Positions 57,801 to 63,938 of a DNA stretch of 64,000 nt are shown piece by piece. Position 1 is the first letter of the stretch. The number at the start of each line of letters is the position of its first letter. The position numbers and the translations under genes are program-made. Origin of the DNA: Incurvaria masculella (lineage: Eukaryota > Arthropoda > Insecta > Lepidoptera > Incurvariidae); NCBI GenBank assembly GCA_946894095.1, contig OX335662.1, positions 11,116,001-11,180,000 on the forward strand. The letters are read 5' to 3'. Below the pieces are notes generated by a model, which saw nothing but the letters and a program-made list of their open reading frames with translations, was not told where the DNA came from and did no database searches.

Positions 57801-60800
57801 GCGAACCTTTTCGCAACCTCAAGGCCACCAACTGGGAGACCTATAGGCACCAGCTCGGTGAGAACCTAAAAGAAATACCGAAAAACATAAAAACTGTTGA
57901 AACAGTAGAACTTTCGGTAAGGGAGCTTCAAAATGGGATTATTAAAACCCATCATGCCACATGCCCCTTGATATCCACCAGAACAAACCGAGAGGTACCC
58001 TGGTGGAACTATAAATTGGAAAAACTAAGGAAAGAAACTCGAAGACTATTCAACAGGGCCAAAAAGTCCAAAAACTGGGAGGCCTATACAGTAGCCCTAA
58101 CTGAATACAATCGAGAAATAAGGAAGGCCAATAGACTCTCATGGAGGAAATTTTGCGAAACGATAAGTAGTACCTCGCATGGAGCAAAAATCCAAAAAAA
58201 TATGTCTAAAGCCAACCCTACCTACCTGGGACTAGTACGAAGACCAGATGGTAACTTTACTGAGAACCCAAAAGAAACACTAGCCGTGATGGCAAATGTG
58301 CACTTTCCAGGCTCAGTGGTATATGATGCAGACGGTCGCCCAGAACAACTAAAGAAACCAAAAAGGCCTACTAATGTTGATTGGAAGAGGGCGACCAAAA
58401 TATTTAGACCCTGCCAGGTTAAATGGGCACTGAATACATTTCAGCCCTATAAATCTGCCGGGGAGGATGGCATATTCCCAGCCCTGTTGCAGCAGGGCCA
58501 AGATATCATCCTACCTATTCTGGTAAAAATATTCAGGGCAAGTCTTGCCTGGGGACACATACCGGAACAATGGACTAAGGTCAGAGTAACCTACATTCCG
58601 AAGGCGGGAAAAAAGGACCAGTCCCAGCCTAAATCCTACAGACCAATAAGTCTTACTTCATTCCTACTTAAAACGATGGAAAAAGTAATCAATTTGCATG
58701 TGAAAGAAGAAATACTACAAAAAAGTCCTTTGCATGTAAAACAACACGCTTATCAGACATGAAAATCCACTGAAACTGCATTGCTGGAAATAGTGGACAA
58801 GCTTGAAAGAGCACAAGAAGATAAGGAGATAGCTCTATGCACCTTCTTAGACATTGAGGGAGCTTTTGACAACACCTCAACGGATGTTATAGTAAAAAGC
58901 ATGACAACAAAAGGATTCGACTCAACAACAGGAAACTGGATAGAGTCAATGCTGTCAAACAGAGTAGTCAAAACAACGCTCTTGGACGAAACATTAGAGG
59001 TCAAAACCACTAGAGGTTGCCCACAGGGAGGAGTATTATCGCCCTTGCTATGGTCTATAGTGGTAGACAATCTAATCACGGAACTGCTATATAATAAAGC
59101 TCAACTCGACACTCAAGGATATGCGGACGATGTGGTCATTATCATCAGGGGTAAATGCCAGAGTACCATTTCAGGGCTGATGCAGAAAGCTCTAAAAATA
59201 ACAGAAAATTGGTGCAAAATAAACAGACTATCTGTAAACGCCAGTAAAACTACAATAGTGCCTTTTACCTTAAAGAGAAAGCTGGAAAAACTTAGAATGC
59301 CCACTCTTTTCGGTACAACTATAACATTTTCTAAGGAAGTTAAATATTTGGGTATCATACTGGACCAAAGACTAACCTGGAACCGACACTTGGAACATAT
59401 AACACAAAAAGCTAAGATAGCTTTAGGAATGTGTTGTCGTTTTGCGGGAAAAAAATGGGGGATAAAGCCAAAAATCTCAATGTGGTTATATACCGCCGTT
59501 GTAAGACCCATGATAACATACGGAGCAGTGGTATGGCAGGGTAAAACCTCGCAAACGACGTGCATTAATACACTGAACAGTCTACAAAGACTACCTTGTG
59601 TTATTGCAACCGGAGCCATCTCTTCCACTCCTACTGCAGCCATAGAAGCCATGCTGAACATCACACCACTATATATCCAAGTTAAAAAAGAAGCACGGGC
59701 AAGCATGTTCAGGCTCACGGTGCACGGAAGAAGAAACTGGCTTTCAAAGGGACTCATATCCCTACAAAACCAAATCTGCAATAACCCCATATTGGGTATG
59801 ACAACAGATATCATGAAGACCGAATACAATTTCAAAAGGAATTATTCGGTACAAATTCCTGAACGAAGTGAATGGACATCGAAGACAACCAAATTCAGGA
59901 ACGGAGACCTAGTGTGGTACACAGACGGCTCTAAATGTGGTGAAAAAATAGGATCAGGAGTATACGGAGATAAGCCCAGGGTGCGGAAATCCAAAAACCT
60001 AGGGAAACACACGTCCATATATCAGGCTGAAGTATATGCAATCATAGATTGCGTACACGAAAACCTACTACGATCCTACAAAAACCAACACATCTTCATC
60101 CTCTCGGATAGTCAGGCAGCCTTGAAGGCACTACTATCTGCAGAGATTAAATCTAAGCTCACCCTTAACTGCATCCAAACGCTGAATGTGCTAGGGGAAA
60201 TGAATGACGTAACCCTAAGATGGGTACCAGGTCACTCAGGAATCGACGGCAACGAAAATGCCGATGAACTGGCGAAAGAAGGAGCTAATAAACCCCAGAT
60301 GGGACCTGAACCATCCTGTGGGATTTCCAAAAGCACTGCACTCGGAACATTACATGACTGGGCTCAAAACCAAAGCCTGTGCCAGTGGAAAAGCAAGCCA
60401 GGACTAAAGCACGCCAAGGCCCTTATAATGGAATTTTCCCAGAAAAGAGCATTCGAGCTAATCAACCTAAGCCGAAATCAACTCAGAGTAATTACCAGAG
60501 CTCTAACAGGTCACTGTAACCTTAACAAACACCTGCACAGGATGAGGTTGACAGATTCAGATTTATGCAGGTTCTGTCTTGAACAAGAGGAGACACCGAT
60601 CCACCTTCTGTGCGACTGTGGACCACTAATTCATAAAAGAAATGCCATCCTTGGGGGATACTTACTAGACCCAGATGATATCAAAGTCATCACACCTCAA
60701 AAAATCCTGCACTTCCTGAAGGAGGCAGGAATTGAGGGTGAACTGTAAGAAGGGAAAAGTCACAATAGATCTGTAAAGGTCGCAGTGACAGCGGGCAAAA

Positions 60801-63762
60801 AAAGCCCGCAGCCCAACTTCAAATAATAATAATAAAACTGTAATTCCCCTTTCCCTACTACGTGGTAAGGTTAAACCCGCCCAGGTTGGTACCACCGCAT
60901 TGTATCGGCGATGAAAAATTGTCCGTGTCTTCCATCCTGTTCAGTGTAGCCGTCCTCATAAGGGGAAGATCCTGGCCTGGCCGTAATTCATTCGGGAATG
61001 TGGTGTATTGGGCTTATATCATAACGGTGGTTCATGTCAGGTTGCATAAAAACCGGCCAAGTGCGAGTCGGTCTCGCACACCAAGGGTTCCGTACCATCG
61101 TACAAGATATAACACAAAAAAAAACGTTTTTTATATGAGACCTCCCTTAAATTATTAAAATTTTGTAATTGCACCTATTTGTTGTTATAGCGGCAAAATA
61201 AATACACACTCTGTGAAAATTTAAGCTGCCTACCTATTACGGTTCATGAGATACAGCACTGTGACAGACGGACGGACGGACGGACGGACAGCGTAGGCTT
61301 ATTAATAGGGTTCCGTTTTTACCTTTTGGATACGGAACCCTAAAAACCAAAAATTGAGGTGCCCTAGGGAGTCCACGTACCTGGTTGCTGTGCAGCGCGG
61401 CGAAGCGGTTGCGCGCGACCCACAGCGCGGTGGTGGCGTTCCCGCGCAGCGGCTCCGCCGGCGAGCCCGCCGGCTCGGCGCCCTCGCGCGGCACCGGGTA
61501 CAGCTCGTAGCTCGCGTTCTCGCTCGGCCGCCAGCACACCAGCACGCACCACTCGGCGTGGTTCAGGGACATGCTGTGGCCGGCACACATAGACATGTGA
61601 ACACTTTATTTTCTTGACATGTGTACTTAATATGACACACATCATAATGATTTTGTATACCCTAGCCAGTGATACTTAAAAGGTGAGGATAGGCCCTTTC
61701 ATACAATTCTGTCGCCTGTTGCCGTATTCTGATATTCTGTCTTTTTTTGCGTTTTTAGGGTTCCGTACCCAAAGGGTGAAAACGGAACCCTATTACTAAG
61801 CCTCCGCTGTCCGTCCATTCGTCCGTCCGTCCGTCCGTCCGTCCGTCCGTCCGTCCGTCTGTCACGGGGCTGTATCTCAGTAACCGTAACAGATAGACAG
61901 CTGAAATTTACACAGAGTGTGTATTTATTTTGCCGCTACAACAACAAATAGGTAATATTAAAAATAATTAAAATTAAAGGGGGTCCCCATACAAAAAACG
62001 TGATTTTTTGTATTATTTTTTTTTACATTGGTACGGAACCCTTCGTGTACGAGTCCGACTCGCACTTGTTCATGTTCATTTTTGGGATGCATTATGAGCC
62101 AAAGGTGACGCACAGGCGCATGACAACAGCGAGTGGGGTCCCCCCGACGCATAATACACCACTTTTGTTGTGTTCCACCGCTCCATTTATGTTGTATGGA
62201 AGGGCCTGTCCTTATGAAGACATTTTTATGTCAATGACCCTAGCTGAGCTTGATTTCCGTTCTATTTATGATTAAGATGATTGACACATAAAGGTCTCAG
62301 AAGAAAACTAACAATGGGCAATGACAAAACTGCATATTTATCACGACAGGATGCGTGCAGGTGGGCTAACCTAAAATATTCCGTCAAATTTATCAGATAC
62401 CCTAAAAAATAAAACAAAATAGATTTGATGATTTTATTTACTCTTGTTAAATTACATGTATATTTGCATAAAAATTACTCAATTCCCACGTTATTATTCC
62501 TAAAATTTATTGTTAATTCATCAATCAAATATCACAATAACATAACCCTTAACCATAACCGCCAGGTGGGAAGACGACATCAAGTGCATCGGCGTAAAGC
62601 AGTGGTTCCGTACCGCTGAGGGTCGGGAGGACTGGAGAAAAATTGGAGAGGCGTGTGTCCAGCAGTGGACGCAAACACGTTGACTGACTGACTGACTGAC
62701 ATAACCTATAATATTTCATTTCAAAGTTTGTGCTGGTCTTTTACATTAATATTTATTTGAAGACAAAAAAAAGGTCTCCTTTTCTTCCAAACCTTATATT
62801 CAAACTCATTGCTGTATACCATAAACAAAGCTTTCTCCCATATAACCCCTGAGCTTTTCCTAAAGCTTTATAAAACATATGTGCGACCTATGTTGGAGTA
62901 TGCATACCAGATCTGGAGTCCCTACTTCAAGAAAGATATTGACCTGCTGGAACGAGTACAACGTAGAGCTACAAAAATGCCAACTGCACTGAAAAATCAA
63001 AGTTACGAAACCCGGCTGGACAAGCTTGGCCTCACCACTCTACTAGAACGAAGAGAACGGGGAGATCTTATTGAAACATTTAAAATTCTCAACTCTTCTT
63101 ACAACTCTACCAATCTACAAGATATGTTCACCCTTGCTAATACTAAAAACCTGAGAGGACACTCAAAAAAGCTGTATCACAATCGGTCGAAGCAGAACCC
63201 TCGACGACACTTTCTTGCCAACAGAGTGGTAGAATCTTGGAACAGTCTTCCCAGTGAAGTTGTAAACGCTGTCTCCGTAAATTCCTTCAAAAATAAATTG
63301 GACAATCTAAAAAAATCAAAAAAAAAAATTATAATAAATAAATAAATAAGTGTTGTGATATAGGCGCATCAGCTTAAAGCTGCTAGCCTATCAATAATAA
63401 TATAATAATAATAATATAATTCTAACTGCATCATGAAGTACCCTACATTCTTCATCTAAAAAATCGTTAATAAAACATGACAGGAATGACAGTTTAGACG
63501 TTTCTAAGGTGAGGTCGCTCATGAGCTACAATAAGTTATGAGTTTTCTTCCCCATTCACAAGTGACAAGTAAAAAAAGTGACACAGAATACTGACAGCTG
63601 TCACACCAATAGGAGACTGCAATCAAGTCGACTACAAATCGATCTACAAATAGAGTTATGGAAAAATAAAGTTCTTACCTGTAAGGTGTACTACGTCCGC
63701 TTCCCTTGATGTTCATAACAGGCGCGTCACGAGAGGTCTGCATGTCCAACTTGCGGAGTTGC
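33383..63762 (-). CDS. COPA: Coatomer subunit alpha (alpha-COP), C-terminal 889 residues in 16 exons
   Basis: Alpha-COP is part of the seven-subunit COPI coat that buds vesicles for Golgi-to-ER and intra-Golgi transport; its N-terminal WD40 propeller binds dilysine cargo signals and its C-terminal domain binds epsilon-COP. The N-terminal propeller is outside the window. The visible exons cover the WD-associated/alpha-solenoid region (63762-50734; e.g. [39 protein letters not shown]) and the C-terminal COPI_C domain (46394-33383; [47 protein letters not shown]). All 15 introns are GT-AG and every junction keeps frame, total 2671 nt. The match to animal alpha-COP is unmistakable to the last residues. 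Introns are swollen by LINEs, SINEs, MITEs and two minisatellites. A gene symbol by orthology; synonym alphaCOP in Drosophila. Confidence 0.96.
33929..34471. repeat. 35-bp minisatellite, about 15.5 copies
   Basis: GACAAAGAC-type starts recur every 35 bases from 33929 to 34454 with no length change (15 x 35 = 525). Units vary between CTGAGTCAAGAAAAGG, CAGAGTAGAGAAAAGG and TCTAGTCAAGAAAAGG forms. Purine-rich on the plus strand; lies in the last COPA intron. Confidence 0.92.
34472..34737. other. Last COPA intron, non-repetitive part
   Basis: Sequence between the 35-bp array and the exon O donor. Nothing else recognised. Confidence 0.4.
34738..34819 (-). CDS. COPA: COPA exon O
   Basis: [20 protein letters not shown] then QMETARK. 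Acceptor GTGTTGCAG, donor GTTTGT. Confidence 0.95.
34850..35205 (+). mobile_element. tRNA-headed SINE with an internal 15-bp repeat
   Basis: Head GGTCATAGCTCAGGGAACGG, body CATTCAGTTCAATGTAGCCG, CTGGCATGGCATC. Between head and body lies a degenerate CATCGCCAATATCTG repeat (about 34967-35035), absent from other copies. Confidence 0.6.
35288..35452. mobile_element. MITE family D, copy 1
   Basis: TAAGCCCCGGTTGCACGAAG at the left, CTTTCGTGCACTCGGCCCTA at the right, TAA on both sides. 165 bp. Copy 2 at 54456-54620. Confidence 0.7.
35572..35745 (+). mobile_element. tRNA-Thr-like SINE
   Basis: Head GCCGAGATTGTTCAATTGG, an anticodon arm with loop CATGTAA (TGT, Thr-like) and a perfect T-stem GCAGG/CCTGC around ATCAAAT. 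The acceptor ends do not pair, so it is not a functional tRNA. The tail GATTACAATGCTTAAATGTAG recurs at 52020-52062 and reversed at 54736-54800. Confidence 0.6.
35793..35926 (-). CDS. COPA: COPA exon N
   Basis: [41 protein letters not shown]. 44 full codons plus a split Ser codon. Confidence 0.95.
36200..36350 (+). mobile_element. SINE body fragment
   Basis: CATCAAGTTCAATGTAGCCG, GGAATGTGGTG, TAACGGTAG, GCCATCCATGTCAG. Confidence 0.6.
36475..36660 (-). mobile_element. CR1-like LINE 3' end
   Basis: ACTAGCAGCTTAAAGCTGATG (3' palindrome of the family) and GTTTTTGAACCCGTTCACTG match the 3' parts at 38640 and 45620. A TTAA MITE interrupts it at about 36660. Confidence 0.6.
36658..37193 (+). mobile_element. 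TTAA MITE, copy 6 (left end lost)
   Basis: Starts in CCACCGCTCATCTCCCCATAC and ends GGTTGGGCCACCTTAA. Inserted next to the LINE fragment at 36475-36660. Confidence 0.75.
37251..37426 (-). CDS. COPA: COPA exon M
   Basis: [43 protein letters not shown]; matches LLHDQVGVVQFGPYKQLFL...NRNWKD. Confidence 0.94.
37480..37750. repeat. ~100-120-bp direct repeat with CCTAACC
   Basis: TAACCTAACCTGG at 37521, 37639 and 37736; between them TCGGAGTGCCGCTGGGAGGA and TTGCGCAGGTGGG are repeated. About 2.3 copies in a COPA intron. Confidence 0.75.
37884..38016 (-). CDS. COPA: COPA exon L
   Basis: [32 protein letters not shown]; matches the VDHILAGSFETAMR block. Acceptor preceded by a nine-base pyrimidine run. 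Confidence 0.93.
38336..38626 (-). mobile_element. Hairpin SINE with tRNA-Leu-like core and target-site duplication
   Basis: TGAGTGTTA occurs at 38327-38335 and 38627-38635 on both sides. Minus orientation: the A-rich tail lies at the left, and GCGTCTACCAATTTCGCCAC and CTGGACCCGAACCAGC (T-arm in complement) in the middle. Arms of about 64 bases are near-perfect inverted repeats. Confidence 0.72.
38779..39321 (-). pseudogene. LINE reverse transcriptase, C-terminal segment
   Basis: 180 codons: [45 protein letters not shown]. Frameshifted from the catalytic part. The same segment recurs at 62809-63345 and, broken, at 46449-46625. Confidence 0.8.
39330..40193 (-). pseudogene. LINE reverse transcriptase, catalytic segment
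   Basis: Two stretches in one frame separated by one TGA: 40193-39729 (fingers and first Asp: [14 protein letters not shown]) and 39719-39330 (GVPQGS and FADD). Confidence 0.82.
40231..40312. repeat. Degenerate (GAGT)n microsatellite
   Basis: GAGTGAGTGAG, GAGCGAGCGAGG, GAGTGGGTGAGT words directly after the exon K donor (ACTC-rich on the sense strand). Confidence 0.7.
40318..40420 (-). CDS. COPA: COPA exon K
   Basis: [20 protein letters not shown], then [14 protein letters not shown], matching the GGGWDVEEDLELPPEL block of alpha-COP. Donor GTATAT. Confidence 0.93.
41043..42049 (+). pseudogene. LINE RT, N-terminal part before the MITE
   Basis: [57 protein letters not shown]. The frame continues from the endonuclease segment 40746-41042 apart from one TAA. 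Confidence 0.85.
42046..42595 (+). mobile_element. TTAA MITE, copy 7, inside the LINE RT
   Basis: TTAA at 42046-42049 and 42592-42595, termini GGTGGCCC and GGGCCGCC. The net insertion is 546 bp, a multiple of three; removing it leaves the LINE frame continuous. Confidence 0.9.
42596..43748 (+). pseudogene. LINE RT, catalytic and C-terminal part after the MITE
   Basis: [42 protein letters not shown], then a thumb/C-terminal region ending [14 protein letters not shown] and a stop. Fully open. Confidence 0.88.
43749..44122 (+). other. 3' untranslated region and tail of the LINE
   Basis: AT-rich, ending in TAAATAAATAAATAAATAAA-type repeats. Confidence 0.6.
44185..44546. mobile_element. Palindromic MITE, family B, copy 2
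   Basis: GGGCCCGTAATC at the left, AGCTTACGGGCC at the right; arms TTTACTAATCA and its complement, GCAGACACAGATATTT near the centre. Confidence 0.7.
44547..44822. other. COPA intron, nothing recognised
   Basis: No repeat family or ORF with support. Confidence 0.4.
44823..45206 (+). mobile_element. 5S-rRNA-headed SINE
   Basis: CTCCGAAGTTAAGCAACGC and GGTCTTGGATGAGTGACC (5S A and C boxes), then the shared body and a 13-base A-run. About 95% identical to the copies at 32683 and 51038 by eye. Antisense to COPA. Confidence 0.8.
45313..45451 (-). CDS. COPA: COPA exon J (Ala- and acid-rich linker)
   Basis: [12 protein letters not shown] followed by a run with [13 protein letters not shown] and GDDDDV, then LAPEQAK. 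This is the poorly conserved acidic linker before the C-terminal core; the Ala run comes from a GCG/GCC-rich stretch. Assigned by phase fit on both sides and acidic character. Confidence 0.85.
45610..45875 (-). mobile_element. CR1-like LINE 3' end
   Basis: (AAT)n, CACTAGCAGCTGCAAGCTGATG, AACTGTTTTTGAAACTGTTC, TTGTTCCAGTCTTCCACAAC; matches the 3' ends at 36475 and 38640. Confidence 0.65.
46163..46181. repeat. 19-base C-run next to COPA exon I
   Basis: G-run on the sense strand, starting about 30 bases into the intron after the donor at 46212. Preceded by further C-rich sequence (TCGTCCTCCCCT). Confidence 0.9.
46213..46394 (-). CDS. COPA: COPA exon I
   Basis: [20 protein letters not shown] at the start and TNWPLLSVS at the end, matching the start of the COPI_C region. 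A 19-base C-run (G-run on the sense strand) lies 30 bases after its donor. Confidence 0.93.
46449..46625 (+). pseudogene. CR1-like LINE fragment
   Basis: [30 protein letters not shown], matching the C-terminal RT segment at 62809-63345; frameshifted on the left (DIDVLEKVH). Confidence 0.65.
46640..46950 (-). pseudogene. C-terminal tail of an I/R1-type LINE ORF2
   Basis: [20 protein letters not shown], then [18 protein letters not shown]: the Cys-Cys-His-Cys tail that follows RNase H in I-type elements. The same motif ends the LINE at 55869-60833. Confidence 0.65.
46954..50736. repeat. 98-bp minisatellite, 38 periods, abutting a COPA splice donor
   Basis: CCTGCC marks each unit: 47009, then every 98 bases to 50635 and the last at 50733 (38 x 98 = 3724), so no unit has changed length. 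The last landmark is the donor of exon H. Variants: AAATGGATAAAACC, AAATGGATAGAACC and AAGTGGACTGAATC; GCGCCTC or GCGTCTC; AACAGG or AAGAGG. It fills nearly all of the intron between exons H and I. Confidence 0.95.
50734..50931 (-). CDS. COPA: COPA exon H (donor inside the 98-bp array register)
   Basis: [45 protein letters not shown]. 66 whole codons. The donor GGGCAG|GTGCGG at 50734/50733 falls exactly in register with the 98-bp repeat that fills the following intron. Confidence 0.96.
51038..51399 (+). mobile_element. 5S-rRNA-headed SINE
   Basis: Starts 38 bases beyond a short upstream flank of exon H; same 5S-like head and shared body as the copy at 44823, ending CATCCATGTCGTCACATAAAA. Antisense to COPA. 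Confidence 0.8.
51594..51760 (-). CDS. COPA: COPA exon G
   Basis: [42 protein letters not shown] at the end. Donor GTAGGA. Confidence 0.95.
51845..52065 (+). mobile_element. tRNA-Thr-like SINE, degraded
   Basis: GATCCCTTAACGGTAGAACAG, ATGTTCAAATCCTGC (B box) and the tail CAGATTACAATGCTTCAATG; related to 35572-35745. Confidence 0.5.
52090..52193 (-). CDS. COPA: COPA exon F
   Basis: [32 protein letters not shown]. Acceptor TGTTCAG, donor GTATAT. Confidence 0.95.
52480..52815 (+). pseudogene. RTE-type LINE 3' end
   Basis: [30 protein letters not shown] and the tail GGCTGACTGACTGA. Plus strand, several frameshifts. Confidence 0.7.
52838..52975 (-). CDS. COPA: COPA exon E
   Basis: [35 protein letters not shown]. 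Acceptor TTGCAG, donor GTGAGT. Confidence 0.95.
52980..53538. other. COPA intron between exons D and E, nothing recognised
   Basis: AT-rich; no family or ORF with support. Confidence 0.4.
53539..53759 (-). CDS. COPA: COPA exon D
   Basis: [44 protein letters not shown]. Slightly longer than the vertebrate block because of a short insert (GPQP). Donor GTGAGT. Confidence 0.95.
53788..54356 (+). mobile_element. tRNA-headed SINE with most complete head
   Basis: GTAGTCTAGTGGCGCGGGAA (A-box-like) and CTGTTCAATTCCTCGCCCC (B-box-like) at 53788-53850, an unrelated stretch of about 150 bases, then GAGTTCGATAAGTGCATTTC and the usual body to GATGCATAAAAAAAT. Confidence 0.7.
54456..54620. mobile_element. 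MITE family D, copy 2
   Basis: TAAGCCCCGATTGCACGACG left, TTTCGTGCACTCGGCCCTAA right; same length (165 bp) as the copy at 35288. Confidence 0.7.
54621..55027. other. COPA intron, with a reversed SINE tail
   Basis: 54736-54800 is the complement of the tRNA-Thr-like SINE tail. Nothing else recognised. Confidence 0.4.
55028..55199. mobile_element. Hairpin MITE, family E
   Basis: Inverted arms of about 36 bases (AACAGTGTTCAGCTTA and TAAGCTGAACACTGTT) at 55028-55063 and 55162-55199. It ends 25 bases from the donor of COPA exon C. Confidence 0.65.
55224..55376 (-). CDS. COPA: COPA exon C
   Basis: [42 protein letters not shown]. 51 whole codons, phase 0 on both sides. Confidence 0.95.
55429..55441. 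repeat. 13-base G-run upstream of COPA exon C
   Basis: C-run on the sense strand, about 50 bases before the acceptor. Confidence 0.9.
55869..57008 (+). CDS. LINE ORF1, gag-like with DUF4780-type domain
   Basis: Open from the 5' end of the element. Starts with a Pro/Arg-rich part ([20 protein letters not shown]) typical of this ORF1 type, then a basic linker, then a domain with [20 protein letters not shown] and WYW-like spacing that I recognise as DUF4780. C-terminus Gly/Arg-rich ([15 protein letters not shown]). No zinc knuckles. Probably an RNA-binding coat for the element's transcript. Confidence 0.75.
   Translation, partial: VKHPAIGEDLGSTSLQRTYLPGSARRRLRILLAQGMEFEEARVQCRNPLPKRDTEQRPQKRDRSEEMSPKDQPRKAPRTEGEDIVSPTFKEAVNCIKVGIKNSIAMSDEQIDLVQEALLNTVTKEPKDGKGPKFLGCSYKTGWMTLNCANESTQQWLSRVISKLNPWEGAELCLLSQDELPKPKIGIAWFPGSKPREIKDLLSQIQIQNEGLLTEHWRVLNRKVEEKGQTITFSIDENSCEALDKIDYRPYYGLNKILIRVKGATGKAETATHGQQTKPVETRPSAKQGTGDGTATTSAWTSSAPGPSGYRERGGKGGPYKRSTQTYTPESTVQRGGLRGRGRGASREGIERPSLASHSSRKASHNTQFQQKKRENFNK
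57029..57092 (+). repeat. (CCTAA)n insect-telomere-like tract between ORF1 and ORF2
   Basis: About 11 CCTAA pentamers with two TCTAA variants. CCTAA is the complement of TTAGG, the insect telomere unit. Confidence 0.9.
57123..57518 (+). pseudogene. LINE ORF2, endonuclease N-terminal part
   Basis: [39 protein letters not shown]-type endonuclease motifs. The frame is lost near 57495 and the next motif continues in another frame. Confidence 0.85.
57491..58762 (+). pseudogene. LINE ORF2, endonuclease C-terminal and RT N-terminal part
   Basis: [30 protein letters not shown] (endonuclease SDH), [40 protein letters not shown]. Ends at an in-frame TGA at 58760-58762. Confidence 0.88.
58781..60748 (+). 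CDS. LINE ORF2, RT catalytic core, RNase H and Cys/His tail
   Basis: Same frame as the previous segment, 655 codons. [44 protein letters not shown]. RNase [20 protein letters not shown] (Asp), YQAEVYAI (Glu), [11 protein letters not shown] (Asp), [21 protein letters not shown] (His/Asp). Tail [18 protein letters not shown]. All catalytic residues look intact. Confidence 0.9.
   Translation: MLEIVDKLERAQEDKEIALCTFLDIEGAFDNTSTDVIVKSMTTKGFDSTTGNWIESMLSNRVVKTTLLDETLEVKTTRGCPQGGVLSPLLWSIVVDNLITELLYNKAQLDTQGYADDVVIIIRGKCQSTISGLMQKALKITENWCKINRLSVNASKTTIVPFTLKRKLEKLRMPTLFGTTITFSKEVKYLGIILDQRLTWNRHLEHITQKAKIALGMCCRFAGKKWGIKPKISMWLYTAVVRPMITYGAVVWQGKTSQTTCINTLNSLQRLPCVIATGAISSTPTAAIEAMLNITPLYIQVKKEARASMFRLTVHGRRNWLSKGLISLQNQICNNPILGMTTDIMKTEYNFKRNYSVQIPERSEWTSKTTKFRNGDLVWYTDGSKCGEKIGSGVYGDKPRVRKSKNLGKHTSIYQAEVYAIIDCVHENLLRSYKNQHIFILSDSQAALKALLSAEIKSKLTLNCIQTLNVLGEMNDVTLRWVPGHSGIDGNENADELAKEGANKPQMGPEPSCGISKSTALGTLHDWAQNQSLCQWKSKPGLKHAKALIMEFSQKRAFELINLSRNQLRVITRALTGHCNLNKHLHRMRLTDSDLCRFCLEQEETPIHLLCDCGPLIHKRNAILGGYLLDPDDIKVITPQKILHFLKEAGIEGEL
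61052..61342 (+). mobile_element. GACG-microsatellite repeat (MINE-like)
   Basis: ACCGGCCAAGTGCGAGTCGG at the start, GTTATAGCGGCAAAATAAAT, (GACG)n, end TTGGATACGGAACCCTAA. Inserted in the tail of the SINE that ends at 61051, 38 bases from COPA exon B. Confidence 0.8.
61381..61573 (-). CDS. COPA: COPA exon B
   Basis: [13 protein letters not shown]... to [17 protein letters not shown], matching the MSYNPAENAVLLC...[12 protein letters not shown] block of alpha-COP. Acceptor GGCCACAG, donor GTACGT. Confidence 0.92.
61757..62070 (-). mobile_element. GACG-microsatellite repeat (MINE-like)
   Basis: TAGGGTTCCGTACCCAAAGG left, (CCGT)n of about 10 units, GCCGCTACAACAACAAATAGG, CGAGTCCGACTCGCACTTG right. 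Confidence 0.8.
62071..62554. other. COPA intron, nothing recognised
   Basis: No supported feature. Confidence 0.4.
62555..62702 (+). mobile_element. RTE-type LINE 3' end
   Basis: GACGACATCAAGTGCATCGG, GGGTCGGGAGGACTGGAGAA, CAGCAGTGGACGCAAACACG and (GACT)n. Confidence 0.7.
62745..63420 (+). mobile_element. CR1-like LINE 3' half
   Basis: 178-codon RT C-terminal segment at 62809-63345 ([66 protein letters not shown]), stop, then the palindrome CAGCTTAAAGCTG and (AAT)n. Antisense to COPA. Same family as 38640-40197. Confidence 0.85.
63421..63678. other. COPA intron, nothing recognised
   Basis: AT-rich sequence before the exon A donor. Confidence 0.4.
63679..63762 (-). CDS. COPA: COPA exon A (first visible exon)
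   Basis: Reads [20 protein letters not shown], matching the alpha-COP segment after the WD40 propeller. Acceptor CATCTCAG, donor GTAAGA. Its 5' part is duplicated at 63939-64000. Confidence 0.85.
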
Positions 63763-63938
63763 CTGAGATGACAATATTCATGTTTTAATGAATGGAATGC
63801 TTTGGTCTAATTAAACAATGGTAATTCGTGTTTAAAAAAAATAATCCAAGTGGCCCCACTGCATATCTGTATTAATTTATAATATATATAATATTATTTA
63901 TAAATAAATAAAGACTTTATAAATAAAGACACTTTATA

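Larger units (their letters stand above)
55869..60833 (+). mobile_element. I-group LINE with DUF4780-like ORF1 and EN-RT-RNase H ORF2
   Basis: Bounded by an 8-bp target-site duplication AAAACTGT (55861-55868, 60834-60841) and ending in AATAATAATAATAAA. ORF1 (from about 55869 to 57008), a telomere-like CCTAA linker (57029-57092) and ORF2 (57123-60748) are all on the plus strand, antisense to COPA. Slightly 5'-truncated since ORF1 has no ATG. Length about 4965 bp. RNase H and the Cys/His tail place it in the I/LOA/R1 group rather than jockey or CR1. Confidence 0.88.
55748..61051 (+). mobile_element. SINE split by a 5-kb LINE
   Basis: Head 55748-55868 (GCTAGAGGACTTGCCATTC, CTTTCTCTTTCAGAATTGG) and body 60834-61051 (ACCCGCCCAGGTTGG, TTCGGGAATGTGG, GTCAGGTTGCATAAAA). 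The LINE sits between two copies of AAAACTGT. Confidence 0.75.

Noticed and set aside
59113..59835. 240-codon minus-strand open frame
   Set aside because: It is the antisense of the RT core of the LINE at 55869-60833, whose plus-strand motifs are clear.
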